A DNA stretch of 13,244 nt from an uncultured Porphyromonas sp. (GTDB lineage: Bacteria; Bacteroidota; Bacteroidia; Bacteroidales; Porphyromonadaceae): positions 1-13,244 of the forward strand of contig NZ_CALIXW010000040.1 of NCBI RefSeq assembly GCF_938046015.1. Direction: 5' to 3'. Numbering within the stretch: the first letter of the stretch is position 1; each line of letters starts with the position of its first letter. The notes below the pieces were generated by a model. The model made no database searches. It was given only the letters and a program-made list of their open reading frames with translations, and was not told where the DNA came from. This document shows, piece by piece, positions 1 to 6,648 of the stretch. The position numbers and the translations under genes are program-made.

Positions 1-123
1 GTCGATGGAGTAGGTGCTGGGGGACTTGGAGCGAAGAGTTCTCTCCTGCCCTGAGTCCGTCTGTGAGGAGCACGATAGCCCTAGCGCAAGGAGGGCACTG
101 GCATACAGTAGGCTTGTTCGCAT
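1..123 (-). CDS. N-terminus of a putative lipoprotein (partial)
   Basis: An open frame of 41 codons starts at ATG (123 down to 121) and leaves the window at its left edge without a stop. The product begins MRTSLLYASALLALGLSCSS: a short basic start, a hydrophobic stretch (about residues 4-16) and a Cys at 18 followed by Ser-Ser. This is the layout of a signal peptidase II lipoprotein signal. The residues before the Cys (G-L-S) are not the textbook lipobox, but Bacteroidetes lipoboxes are loose. The remaining ~20 residues are polar and show no family. There is no clear Shine-Dalgarno sequence, which is normal in this phylum. It is an exported or outer-membrane lipoprotein of unknown function. 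Its codons look more GC-rich than those of the next three genes, so it may mark the edge of the native chromosome. Confidence 0.55.
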   Translation of the reverse strand, partial: MRTSLLYASALLALGLSCSSQTDSGQERTLRSKSPSTYSID

Positions 124-203
124 AGGCTATCAGGTATAGCTATAGACTAAGGTCTGATTGGATGAATAGGGAAGATAATTGTCATGGACATCTGCATCGA
201 GAG

Positions 204-536
204 CTAGACGACATCAGCTTCTGTAACAACTCGACAAGATATCTTCCTACCCAAGATACACTTAGCCCGTTGGAGATCTTCAAGTTCTCCAGCCAAAACA
301 ACAGCGTTATAAGATCCCGTGGATAGGATGAATTCGGATACATGCAGATAGTATTCATCAAGAATGTCCTCTAGAGGATACTGCAGACATTCCCCTTCAT
401 CTAGTTTGAACCTTATAGGCATCCTAAAGCATGTATCCCCTTCATCCTCTAGATCACGATAAATACCCTGTTCGATAGACTGATAACATAAAGGTATAGT
501 GTATGCTTCACCATCTAACAGTGTTATTTCTTTCAT
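204..536 (-). CDS. Small acidic hypothetical protein, possible immunity-type protein
   Basis: A complete 110-residue frame runs from ATG at 536 to TAG at 204. The protein is rich in Asp and Glu, has no signal peptide or membrane segment, and contains three or four Cys. I do not recognise a family. It is the last of three small AT-rich minus-strand genes with gaps of about 55-60 nt, so they could be co-transcribed. Small, soluble, acidic products next to a YezG-like gene are typical of immunity genes of polymorphic toxin systems, but that role is inferred only from context. The base composition is clearly lower in GC than that of the housekeeping genes to the right, which suggests horizontal acquisition. 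Confidence 0.6.
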   Translation of the reverse strand: MKEITLLDGEAYTIPLCYQSIEQGIYRDLEDEGDTCFRMPIRFKLDEGECLQYPLEDILDEYYLHVSEFILSTGSYNAVVLAGELEDLQRAKCILGRKISCRVVTEADVV

Positions 537-595
537 TACGATGTTCTATTAATTGTATGATGTCTTTAGTAGCACGCCTCTGAGAAGCTAACTAG

Positions 596-1066
596 CTATA
601 TCATTTGCCAAGGTTCCAATACTCCCCCTTCCTCGGCGAACCAACGGAAGTACATTGTAAGTGAATCTGCATCTTCATCATCTAAGAGTTTATCATAACT
701 CATCGTAGAGTTGAGCTTGCCTGCCTTAGGTTCATAGGTTATCCTTAGACTAGAGGGAAGCTCTCGTCCATCATCTTGAAAGCTTGCTCGTATTTTCTGA
801 GCGATCGCATTACCTTTTGAATTCAACCTCCTCTGATTCTCATCAGAGACATCAATTTGTTTTATGGTAGCATATTCATTAAGCTTATGCTTAAGCGATA
901 GGCACTCGTTAATCTTGAAAAACACCAAGTATTGGACTGGTCGTTCAAGATAGATGTAGATATAGATACAGTCTATGTCCGAACTATATCCCGTATACTC
1001 CAATGCATTGTGTAGTGCATCTTCTATGAGATGCGTAAAATTCTTATCAAAGTCCGTTGTTGCCAT
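596..1066 (-). CDS. YezG/DUF600-like immunity protein (putative)
   Basis: A 156-residue soluble protein starts at ATG 1066 and stops with TAG at 596. The arrangement resembles the YezG/DUF600 immunity family: an N-terminal helix, a strand block rich in Ile and Tyr (residues 31-50, containing IYIYIYLE and then YLVFF), a helical middle ending in KIRASFQDDG (91-100), the PSSLRITYEP segment (104-113), a MSYDKLLDD segment (122-130) and a C-terminal FRWFAEEGG. Members of this family neutralise C-terminal nuclease or other toxin domains of secreted polymorphic toxins. The match is from remembered family layout, not a search. No cognate toxin gene is visible in the window, so it would be an orphan immunity gene or serve a toxin outside. 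The run of Ile-Tyr codons gives a short TA-rich repeat in the DNA near 943-970. Confidence 0.6.
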   Translation of the reverse strand: MATTDFDKNFTHLIEDALHNALEYTGYSSDIDCIYIYIYLERPVQYLVFFKINECLSLKHKLNEYATIKQIDVSDENQRRLNSKGNAIAQKIRASFQDDGRELPSSLRITYEPKAGKLNSTMSYDKLLDDEDADSLTMYFRWFAEEGGVLEPWQMI

Positions 1067-1120
1067 ATTAATTGTTGGGGATGATTACTTTCTCATGAGG
1101 TTATCCTTCGATTTTGTAAT

Positions 1121-1543
1121 CTAGCTTGAAACCATTAGGCCTAAATCTCCCACTCCTAGTAATACAATCATGGTTTCTGGGCCTCTTAAATTATCGCCGG
1201 CAAGAAGCCCAAAGTAGAACACGTACTTACACATTATGATAACAAAAGGCGTTATCATTTCATCTGCTATTTCCATTCTATACGATATATACCCCGTGCT
1301 AGCATATACGGTCCTTTTTAGAAGCCCTAGCTTGTTCGCAATAGACTCGATCGTTCTTAATGGGACACCCTTGATATTAGGATATGTCAATCCAAAAGCA
1401 ACAAACTTCTCAGATTTATTCTCTTTGTATATGTATATATGCTCTACGGTTTCGTCAATTCTAATACAAATAAAATCCTCTCGATGGAAAGGTTGTGGTT
1501 GATTTAGCTCTAAGACACTCTTTCCGTTTACTGAAATTTCCAT
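1121..1543 (-). CDS. Hypothetical protein in the putative immunity cluster
   Basis: A frame of 140 residues runs from ATG at 1543 to TAG at 1121. An upstream in-frame TTG at 1567 would add eight residues; I prefer the ATG, although neither has a clear Shine-Dalgarno sequence. The protein has a beta-rich first half with HIYIYKENKSEKFVAFGL (about residues 35-52). After a basic helical stretch (IANKLGLLKR) comes a hydrophobic second half (TPFVIIMCKYVFYFGLLAG) that could be a buried core or one membrane segment. No family is recognised. It is the first of the three small minus-strand genes and begins about 40 nt after the truncated AbiEii remnant. Its AT-rich codons match its two neighbours rather than the rest of the window. 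Confidence 0.55.
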   Translation of the reverse strand: MEISVNGKSVLELNQPQPFHREDFICIRIDETVEHIYIYKENKSEKFVAFGLTYPNIKGVPLRTIESIANKLGLLKRTVYASTGYISYRMEIADEMITPFVIIMCKYVFYFGLLAGDNLRGPETMIVLLGVGDLGLMVSS

Positions 1544-1580
1544 CACTTTGTTTTCTTTGAATTGCAAATTTCTATTTCCC

Positions 1581-1743
1581 CTACTTAATCAGGTCTTCGA
1601 TATCCACAGAATAACGAGACCTATCTTGATGAAAAAGATTCATCGCCGTTTCTCCATGAACAGCAAATTCTTTAATCCTAATAGACAGAAGGCATGACGC
1701 GTATGAGCAAGGTTACCGACTGGTGGTACTGCTGGCTATTCAT
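1581..1743 (-). pseudogene. abiEii: AbiEii toxin (type IV TA nucleotidyltransferase), truncated and frameshifted
   Basis: After a good ribosome site (AAAAGGAG, 1757-1750) and ATG at 1743 the frame reads MNSQQYHQSVTLLIRVMPSVY and stops at TAG (1678-1680). A shifted frame continues from 1679 with FAVHGETAMNLF and then RYSVDIEDLIK before TAG at 1581. Together these match the start of AbiEii/AbiGii toxins: an N-terminal helix, the FALHGGTAxNLF nucleotide-binding motif and the SVDID metal-binding motif. Both active-site motifs are altered here (GGT is GET and DID is DIE). The protein ends there, whereas intact members have well over 200 residues. It is therefore dead. The antitoxin remnant lies directly upstream and overlaps it, the normal order for this operon. 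The last residues, after DI, may already belong to incoming DNA. Confidence 0.72.
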
Positions 1744-1884
1744 AAAAAGCTCCTTTTGACAGAGCTGATAACCACCCCAGGCTTACCGATAGCGCATCAG
1801 GAGTTGAGGGCTATAGCCTTGGTCATGTAGCCTGCTCAAGAAGAAGAGCCCTCCCTTCTGGCCAAGCTAAAGCAGCTGGTTCAT
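1736..1884 (-). pseudogene. abiEi: AbiEi antitoxin remnant (N-terminal winged-helix part)
   Basis: From ATG at 1884 the frame reads MNQLL, a TAG at 1867-1869, then LGQKGGLFFLSRLHDQGYSP and QLLMRYR before TAA at 1783-1785. One frame over, the sequence continues SLGWLSALSKGAFYE and stops at TAG 1736-1738. Joined, this reproduces the conserved start of Bacteroidetes AbiEi antitoxins, where a segment like 'GYSPQLLxRYRxSGWLxSIGxGA' forms the N-terminal winged helix that binds the operator. The rest of the usual ~200-residue protein is missing, so a deletion must have joined this segment to the toxin start. There are two in-frame stops and one frameshift. The tail overlaps the abiEii start, as in intact operons, although part of that overlap may be a product of the deletion. 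Confidence 0.65.
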
Positions 1885-2171
1885 CTTTGACTGTCTATGT
1901 ACACCCATAATTTATCTCTATTCCTTTTTATCAACCATAAAGATAGACAATTGAAGGATGCTAGAAGACTACTACGCCTTCAAGGGCTGGACTGGGATCA
2001 AGAGCATCCATCAGCTTACCCGTAGGCAAGTCGATCACGCGCGTACAGATGCTGCTGGCCAGGCTCAACCCGATACCACTCCTCGACCTCGAGCTCTAGT
2101 AAGGGCATACACTATTATGGGTCAACCCTGGGCAAATTGCTTGTTCTTCACGCCGTGACGCCAAGAATGCG
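1885..2171. other. Gene-poor stretch with weak coding remnants
   Basis: No convincing gene is present here. On the minus strand a frame from about 2080 to TAG at 1961 reads SGIGLSLASSIC and, further on, TGKLMDALDPSP and GVVVF. This recalls the G2 box and C-terminal end of a histidine kinase ATPase domain, but the distance between GIGLSL and the next Gly does not fit well and there is no start. On the plus strand, ATG at 1958 opens 66 codons (to 2158) beginning MLEDYYAFKGW, vaguely like the end of aldehyde:ferredoxin oxidoreductases, followed by Arg/Pro-rich sequence with no family character. Both readings cannot be right and either may be chance. The stretch lies just upstream of the AbiE remnant and probably consists of eroded DNA. 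Confidence 0.3.
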
Positions 2172-2179
2172 TATCTTTG
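2172..2179 (+). promoter_or_regulatory. Candidate Bacteroidetes -7 promoter element for the antiporter gene
   Basis: TATCTTTG fits the Bacteroidetes -7 consensus TAnnTTTG and lies 63 bp before the antiporter ATG, giving a leader of roughly 55 nt. No good -33 TTTG is found at the usual 19-21 bp spacing, so the assignment is moderate. The leader carries an unusually strong Shine-Dalgarno sequence for this phylum, AGAAGGAG at 2231-2238, four bases before ATG at 2243; it fixes the start codon. Confidence 0.4.
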
Positions 2180-2242
2180 AAGTTAGTAAGAGACGCCTAG
2201 CACGGACTGAGCGTTAGGACGGAACAAGAAAGAAGGAGATAT

Positions 2243-4495
2243 ATGCCCAAGCAAAGAGGTCTCTGGCCTTTTGTATTCTACATCATCGTACTGCTAGCAT
2301 CGGTAGCAGCCCTCTGGGGCACGCTACGGCTAGGCGGAGGTCTTGCCGAGAGCAGCACCCCGCAGCTGGCAGCAACGAGCGGAGCGAGGGCCTTCGATGA
2401 CTTCACCGCTAGCGTACAGCACCACTTGCAGTCTACCATCGGGCTGCTGCTGATCCAGATCTTGGTGATCCTGATGGCTGCGCGCATGATGGGCTGGATC
2501 TTCCGCAAGCTACGCCAGCCCGCCGTCATCGGCGAGATCGTAGCTGGGATCCTCCTAGGCCCCTCCCTCTTCGGCCGCCTAGCCCCCGAGGCCTTCACCA
2601 CGATCTTCCCCTCGGAGAGTCTACCGAATGTACAGCTGCTGAGCAACTTCGGTCTCATCCTCTTCATGTTCGTCGTCGGCATGGAGCTCCGCCTAAGCGA
2701 CATCCGCCGCCAGCTCAAGGGCAGCCTCATCATCAGCCACAGCGGCATCTTCCTCCCCTTCGTCCTCTCCCTCCCCCTTAGCTATACCATCTATACCGAG
2801 TACGCCGCGAGCTATACGGGCTTCGTCCCCTTCGCGCTCTTCATCGGTATCGCCATGAGCATCACGGCCTTCCCCGTGCTGGCACGCATCATCCAGGAGA
2901 ACAATCTACTACGTACTCACCTCGGCAAGCTCTCGCTCTCGACAGCCGCCGCGGGCGACATCACCGCCTGGCTGATGCTAGCGGCGATCATCGCCATATC
3001 GGGTAGCGGAAGCCTGCTCTCCACGGGCTACAACCTCCTCTTCCTCATCGTATATCTACTGCTGATGTTTGGGCTGATCCGCCCGCTCTTCCGTGCTGCA
3101 GGTAAGGTCTACAACAATACGGAGGTCATTAGTCATGGTATGGTCGGGGTGATCTTCATCCTACTGCTGCTCTCCTCTATCATCACTGAGCTGCTGAGCA
3201 TGCACGCCCTCTTCGGCGCCTTCATGCTCGGGCTCGTCATGCCCGAGGACCTATCCTTCCGTAAGATCATCACGGACAAGGTCGAGGACGTGGCGCTACT
3301 ACTCTTCCTCCCCCTCTTCTTTGTCTCCAGTGGTCTGCAGACCGAACTGGGCCTCATCGACAGCCCCGAGATGTGGATTCTCCTTGGACTCTTCACGCTG
3401 GTGGCTGTGGTGGGGAAGGTCGGTGGCACCTACATCGCAGCACGTGCCTGTGGCGAGTCACCGAAGAATAGCATATATCTCGGAGCCTTCATGAATACTC
3501 GTGGGCTGATGGAGCTCGTCGTACTGGGCATAGGCTACGAGATGCGGATCCTACCTCCTGCCATCTATGCCGTCCTAGTGCTGATGACCGTAATCACTAC
3601 GGTGATGACGATGCCTATGGTGCACTTCATCAACTGGGTCAATAAGATCCTAGAGCGTCGCCATGACCGCATCGAGCAGCTGGATAAGGCCTCGGGGCTC
3701 AAGGTGCTGCTCTCCTTCGGGCGTCCAAGCTCGGGCGTCACGCTGCTACGCCTGACGGACCAGCTACTACGCCGTGGCGAGGTACATCCTCACGTCACGG
3801 CCCTGCACATCACGACCGACCAGGACATCAACTCTATAGACGCAGACAAGTACTTCGCCGATAGCTTCGGCCCCATCCTTGCCGAGGCGGAGCAACTTGC
3901 CCAGCCCATCGAGACCTCCTATCAGATCTCGGACAAGGTAGAGAGCACCATCCTCACGAAGCTCGTGCAGGAGCGCTACAACCTGCTCATCGTCGGGGCA
4001 GGCGTACGCTTCTCCTCCGAGGCAGACGACCAGGAGGCTGTATCAATGCGTGAGGAGATGCGCCGACGCGTCGGAGCCTTCTCCGTGCACACGACCGAGG
4101 CCCTGCTGTCCATCCACGGCATGCTACGCGACAAGATGCAGTTCTTCATCGATCGTGCACCCTGTTCGGTAGGGATCCTGGTGAGCCGCTGCTTCGAGAC
4201 GCCCAGGGAGATCGTCCTCTATCTAGCTCGACAAGAGGATCTGCGTATGCTGCCCTATGCCCGCACCATGGCGCAGAACAACGGCACGCAGCTGCAACTC
4301 GTCGTCTCCGAGCAGCTGCAGCATGAGGGCCTCACGCTCCACGAGGGCGAGCGCATCGTCAGCCAGCAGCTGCAGACCCTCCCCGAGGGCTGCGAGCTGG
4401 CGATCATCAGCGGCGAGCTATGGCAGGATACCTTCGAGCGCAATAAGGCGCTCCTAGCTAGTCTCCCCTCGACACTCATACTGAACATCAAGTAA
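2243..4495 (+). CDS. CPA2-family cation:proton antiporter (KefB/CHX-like) with cytosolic tail
   Basis: This 750-residue inner-membrane protein exchanges a monovalent cation (Na+ or K+) for protons. Residues 1-30 form a membrane segment followed by a polar stretch (33-60). The transporter core spans about 63-470 with roughly 12 membrane helices. Diagnostic motifs are QPAVIGEIVAGILLGPS (92-108), GMELR (146-150), SITAFPVLARI (206-216), AAAGDITAW with Asp239 (235-243), HALFGAFMLGLVMP (321-334) and NTRGLMELVVLGIG (418-431). The NTRGLMEL motif and overall size recall plant CHX exchangers. Where CHX has Asn-Asp and KefC Gln-Asp, this protein has Gly238-Asp239; the single acidic residue argues for electroneutral exchange, by inference. 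The tail (about 485-750) is soluble and resembles a degenerate pair of universal-stress-like domains. It starts with a strong ribosome site and is followed after 49 bp by glgB. Confidence 0.88.
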   Translation: MPKQRGLWPFVFYIIVLLASVAALWGTLRLGGGLAESSTPQLAATSGARAFDDFTASVQHHLQSTIGLLLIQILVILMAARMMGWIFRKLRQPAVIGEIVAGILLGPSLFGRLAPEAFTTIFPSESLPNVQLLSNFGLILFMFVVGMELRLSDIRRQLKGSLIISHSGIFLPFVLSLPLSYTIYTEYAASYTGFVPFALFIGIAMSITAFPVLARIIQENNLLRTHLGKLSLSTAAAGDITAWLMLAAIIAISGSGSLLSTGYNLLFLIVYLLLMFGLIRPLFRAAGKVYNNTEVISHGMVGVIFILLLLSSIITELLSMHALFGAFMLGLVMPEDLSFRKIITDKVEDVALLLFLPLFFVSSGLQTELGLIDSPEMWILLGLFTLVAVVGKVGGTYIAARACGESPKNSIYLGAFMNTRGLMELVVLGIGYEMRILPPAIYAVLVLMTVITTVMTMPMVHFINWVNKILERRHDRIEQLDKASGLKVLLSFGRPSSGVTLLRLTDQLLRRGEVHPHVTALHITTDQDINSIDADKYFADSFGPILAEAEQLAQPIETSYQISDKVESTILTKLVQERYNLLIVGAGVRFSSEADDQEAVSMREEMRRRVGAFSVHTTEALLSIHGMLRDKMQFFIDRAPCSVGILVSRCFETPREIVLYLARQEDLRMLPYARTMAQNNGTQLQLVVSEQLQHEGLTLHEGERIVSQQLQTLPEGCELAIISGELWQDTFERNKALLASLPSTLILNIK

Positions 4496-4747
4496 CGACT
4501 ATACTCACTCACTGAAGTCCCTCAGGTGGGACACACGAAAGCCTATGACAAAGATCGCAAGCAATGACCCCTGGCTCAAGCCCTACGAAGAGCGCATCCG
4601 TCGCCGTATGGAGTTCACCCATGCTCGTGAGCGCTCGTTGACCCAGGGCGGAGATATATCGCTAGAGCAGTTCGCCGATGGCTACCTCTACTATGGACTA
4701 CATCGTGACGAACGAGGCTGCTGGACCCTACGCGAGTTCCTTCCCGG

Positions 4748-4809
4748 GGCCCAGAGCGTCTACCTCATCGGCCTGATCGTTATCGGCCCAGAGCGTCTAC
4801 CTCATCGGC
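4748..4809. repeat. 25-bp direct repeat (37-bp offset) inside glgB
   Basis: Two identical 25-bp copies occupy 4748-4772 and 4785-4809, separated by 12 bases (4773-4784, CTGATCGTTATC). The offset of 37 bp is not a multiple of three and is the cause of the glgB frameshift. Part of the spacer also echoes the ATCGG ending of the repeat, as expected of slipped-strand or template-switch duplication. Recombination between the copies would restore the reading frame precisely. Confidence 0.9.
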
Positions 4810-4830
4810 TCCTTCAATGACTGGCAGGTC

Positions 4831-6600
4831 ATGTCGGTCTGGAAGCTCAAGCGCATCGACGACTACGGCAGCTGGGAGATCAAGGTAGCCGAGCAGGCCC
4901 TCAAGCATGGCGACCACTACCGCCTCTTCGTGCACTGGGGCCATGGCTGTGGGGAGCGTATCCCCGCCTGGGCTACCCGCGTAGTGCAGGACGAGCAGAC
5001 GGGCATCTTTAGTGCACAGGTATGGGATCCCAAGGAGGCCTACACCTTCAGCCACGCCCGCCCTAGCCGCAGCGGGGAGCCACTGCTGATCTACGAATGT
5101 CATATCGGGATGTCCTCCGAAGAGGGTAAGGTGAATAGCTACGAAGCCTTCCGCACGGACGTGCTGCCTCGCATCGCAGAGCTAGGCTACAATGCCATTC
5201 AGATCATGGCCGTGCAGGAGCACCCCTACTACGGCTCCTTCGGCTACCATGTATCGAACTTCTTTGCCCCCAGCAGCCGCTTCGGCACGCCGGACGAACT
5301 GAAGGCACTCATCGACGAGGCGCACCGCCTCGGGCTACGCGTTATCATGGACCTCGTCCACAGCCATGCGGTGAAGAACGAGGTCGAGGGCCTAGCGAAG
5401 TACGACGGCTCGCGTACGCTCTTCTTCCACGAAGGGCCCCGCGGGGAGCACCCTGCCTGGGACTCGCTCTGCTTCGACTACGGGCGCAACAACGTCGTAC
5501 ACTTCCTCCTCTCCAACTGCAAGTACTGGCTCGAGGTCTTCAACTTCGACGGCTTCCGCTTCGACGGCGTCTCCTCTATGCTCTACTACAATCATGGGCT
5601 CGGGGAGAACTTCACCTCCTACGCTGACTACTTCAACGGGCATCAGGATGCCGAGGCTATGGCCTACCTGACGCTAGCCAATAAGCTTATCCACCAGATC
5701 CACCCCGAGGCCATCACCATCGCCGAGGAGGTCAGTGGTATGCCAGGTCTGGCGGCACCTATCGAGGATGGTGGCTTCGGCTTCGACTACCGTCTGGCGA
5801 TGAATATCCCCGACTTCTGGACGCAGCTCATCAAGGAGCGCCCCGACGAAGCCTGGGCGCCTGGAGCCATCTGGCACGAGCTGACGAACCGCCGCGAGGA
5901 CGAGCAGACCATCAGCTACGCCGAGAGCCATGACCAGGCCCTGGTAGGAGACAAGACCCTCATCTTCCGCCTAGCGGATGCCGATATGTACTGGCACATG
6001 AGCCATCTGTCGCGCAGCATCACCACCGACCGCGCCGTCGCCCTGCACAAGCTCATCCGTCTAGCTACGGCCTCGACGATGAACGGCGGCTACCTCAACT
6101 TCATGGGCAACGAGTTCGGTCACCCCGAGTGGATCGACTTTCCCCGTGAGGGCAATGGCTGGTCCTACCACTACGCTCGCCGTCAGTGGAGCCTAGCGGA
6201 GAACAAGGACCTACTCTACCACGACCTGCAGAGCTTCGACCACGCGATGCTCGAGCTGCTCAAGTCGCACCAGGACTTCGCTAAGCTCAAGCTCACGCAG
6301 TACTGGTCTCACGATGAGGATCAGGTGCTGGCCTTCGGTCGCGGTGACCTCCTCTTTGTCTTTAATTTCCACCCCACGCAGTCGCACACCGACTACCGCC
6401 TCCCTGTGCCCGCTGGCAGCTATCACATTGTCCTCGATAGCGATGCTGCGGCCTTCGGTGGCTACGAGCTTGTCGACGACCAGCTAGAGCACCTGACGCA
6501 GCCCCTCCCCGAGGAGCAGCAGGCAGAGCTCCCCAGCGGCCTCGAGGAGCTCTCCCTCTACCTCCCCTCTCGTGTCGCACTCGTACTACGACGCCAGTAA
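4831..6600 (+). CDS. glgB: Branching enzyme catalytic part (intact downstream frame of glgB)
   Basis: Downstream of the duplication the frame is open for 589 residues from ATG 4831 (MSVWKLKRID). It holds the whole GH13 alpha-amylase barrel and C-terminal beta domain. All four conserved regions are present: DLVHSH (174-179), GFRFDGVSS with the nucleophile Asp245, ITIAEEVSG with the acid Glu (299-300), and SYAESHDQ with Asp368. The enzyme cuts an alpha-1,4 glucan chain and rejoins it through an alpha-1,6 link, making branches in glycogen. This frame lacks the first ~83 residues, most of the N-terminal carbohydrate-binding (CBM48-like) module. Internal initiation could in principle produce it, but no ribosome site is visible before 4831, and I regard it as the 3' part of a broken gene rather than a separate gene. 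Confidence 0.8.
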   Translation: MSVWKLKRIDDYGSWEIKVAEQALKHGDHYRLFVHWGHGCGERIPAWATRVVQDEQTGIFSAQVWDPKEAYTFSHARPSRSGEPLLIYECHIGMSSEEGKVNSYEAFRTDVLPRIAELGYNAIQIMAVQEHPYYGSFGYHVSNFFAPSSRFGTPDELKALIDEAHRLGLRVIMDLVHSHAVKNEVEGLAKYDGSRTLFFHEGPRGEHPAWDSLCFDYGRNNVVHFLLSNCKYWLEVFNFDGFRFDGVSSMLYYNHGLGENFTSYADYFNGHQDAEAMAYLTLANKLIHQIHPEAITIAEEVSGMPGLAAPIEDGGFGFDYRLAMNIPDFWTQLIKERPDEAWAPGAIWHELTNRREDEQTISYAESHDQALVGDKTLIFRLADADMYWHMSHLSRSITTDRAVALHKLIRLATASTMNGGYLNFMGNEFGHPEWIDFPREGNGWSYHYARRQWSLAENKDLLYHDLQSFDHAMLELLKSHQDFAKLKLTQYWSHDEDQVLAFGRGDLLFVFNFHPTQSHTDYRLPVPAGSYHIVLDSDAAAFGGYELVDDQLEHLTQPLPEEQQAELPSGLEELSLYLPSRVALVLRRQ

Positions 6601-6648
6601 CCCTTATAGGCACGCCCTATCCCTTACCGCTATAACCCTATACACATC

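Larger units (their letters stand above)
4545..6600 (+). pseudogene. glgB: 1,4-alpha-glucan branching enzyme, frame broken by a 37-bp duplication
   Basis: The gene starts at ATG 4545 (MTKIASNDPWLKPYEERI, the usual beginning of this enzyme type) and runs through the carbohydrate-binding N-domain until FLPGAQSVYLIG. There a second copy of the preceding 25 bp plus 12 extra bases shifts the frame, and translation ends at a TGA (4818-4820) after 91 codons. Removing 37 bp gives FLPGAQSVYLIG-SFNDWQ and one continuous frame of 672 residues, the normal size for the eukaryotic-type (GH13 subfamily 8) branching enzymes of Bacteroidetes. Unless the duplication is an assembly error or reverts by slippage, no full-length enzyme is made. 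The remainder of the gene shows no other damage, so the event is recent. It sits between the antiporter (49 bp) and prs (48 bp) with no terminator between them. Confidence 0.85.

Noticed and set aside
1236..1502. 88-codon plus-strand frame opposite the third small gene
   Set aside because: The minus-strand frame has better protein character and matches its two neighbours in direction and composition.
1958..2158. 66-codon plus-strand ORF (MLEDYYAFKGW) as a gene
   Set aside because: The first ~11 residues recall an oxidoreductase C-terminus, but the rest is Arg/Pro-rich with no family character, no ribosome site and a competing reading on the other strand.
6606..6620. Short inverted repeat (ATAGG/CCTAT) between glgB and prs as a terminator
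   Set aside because: The stem has only five pairs and no T-tract follows it.
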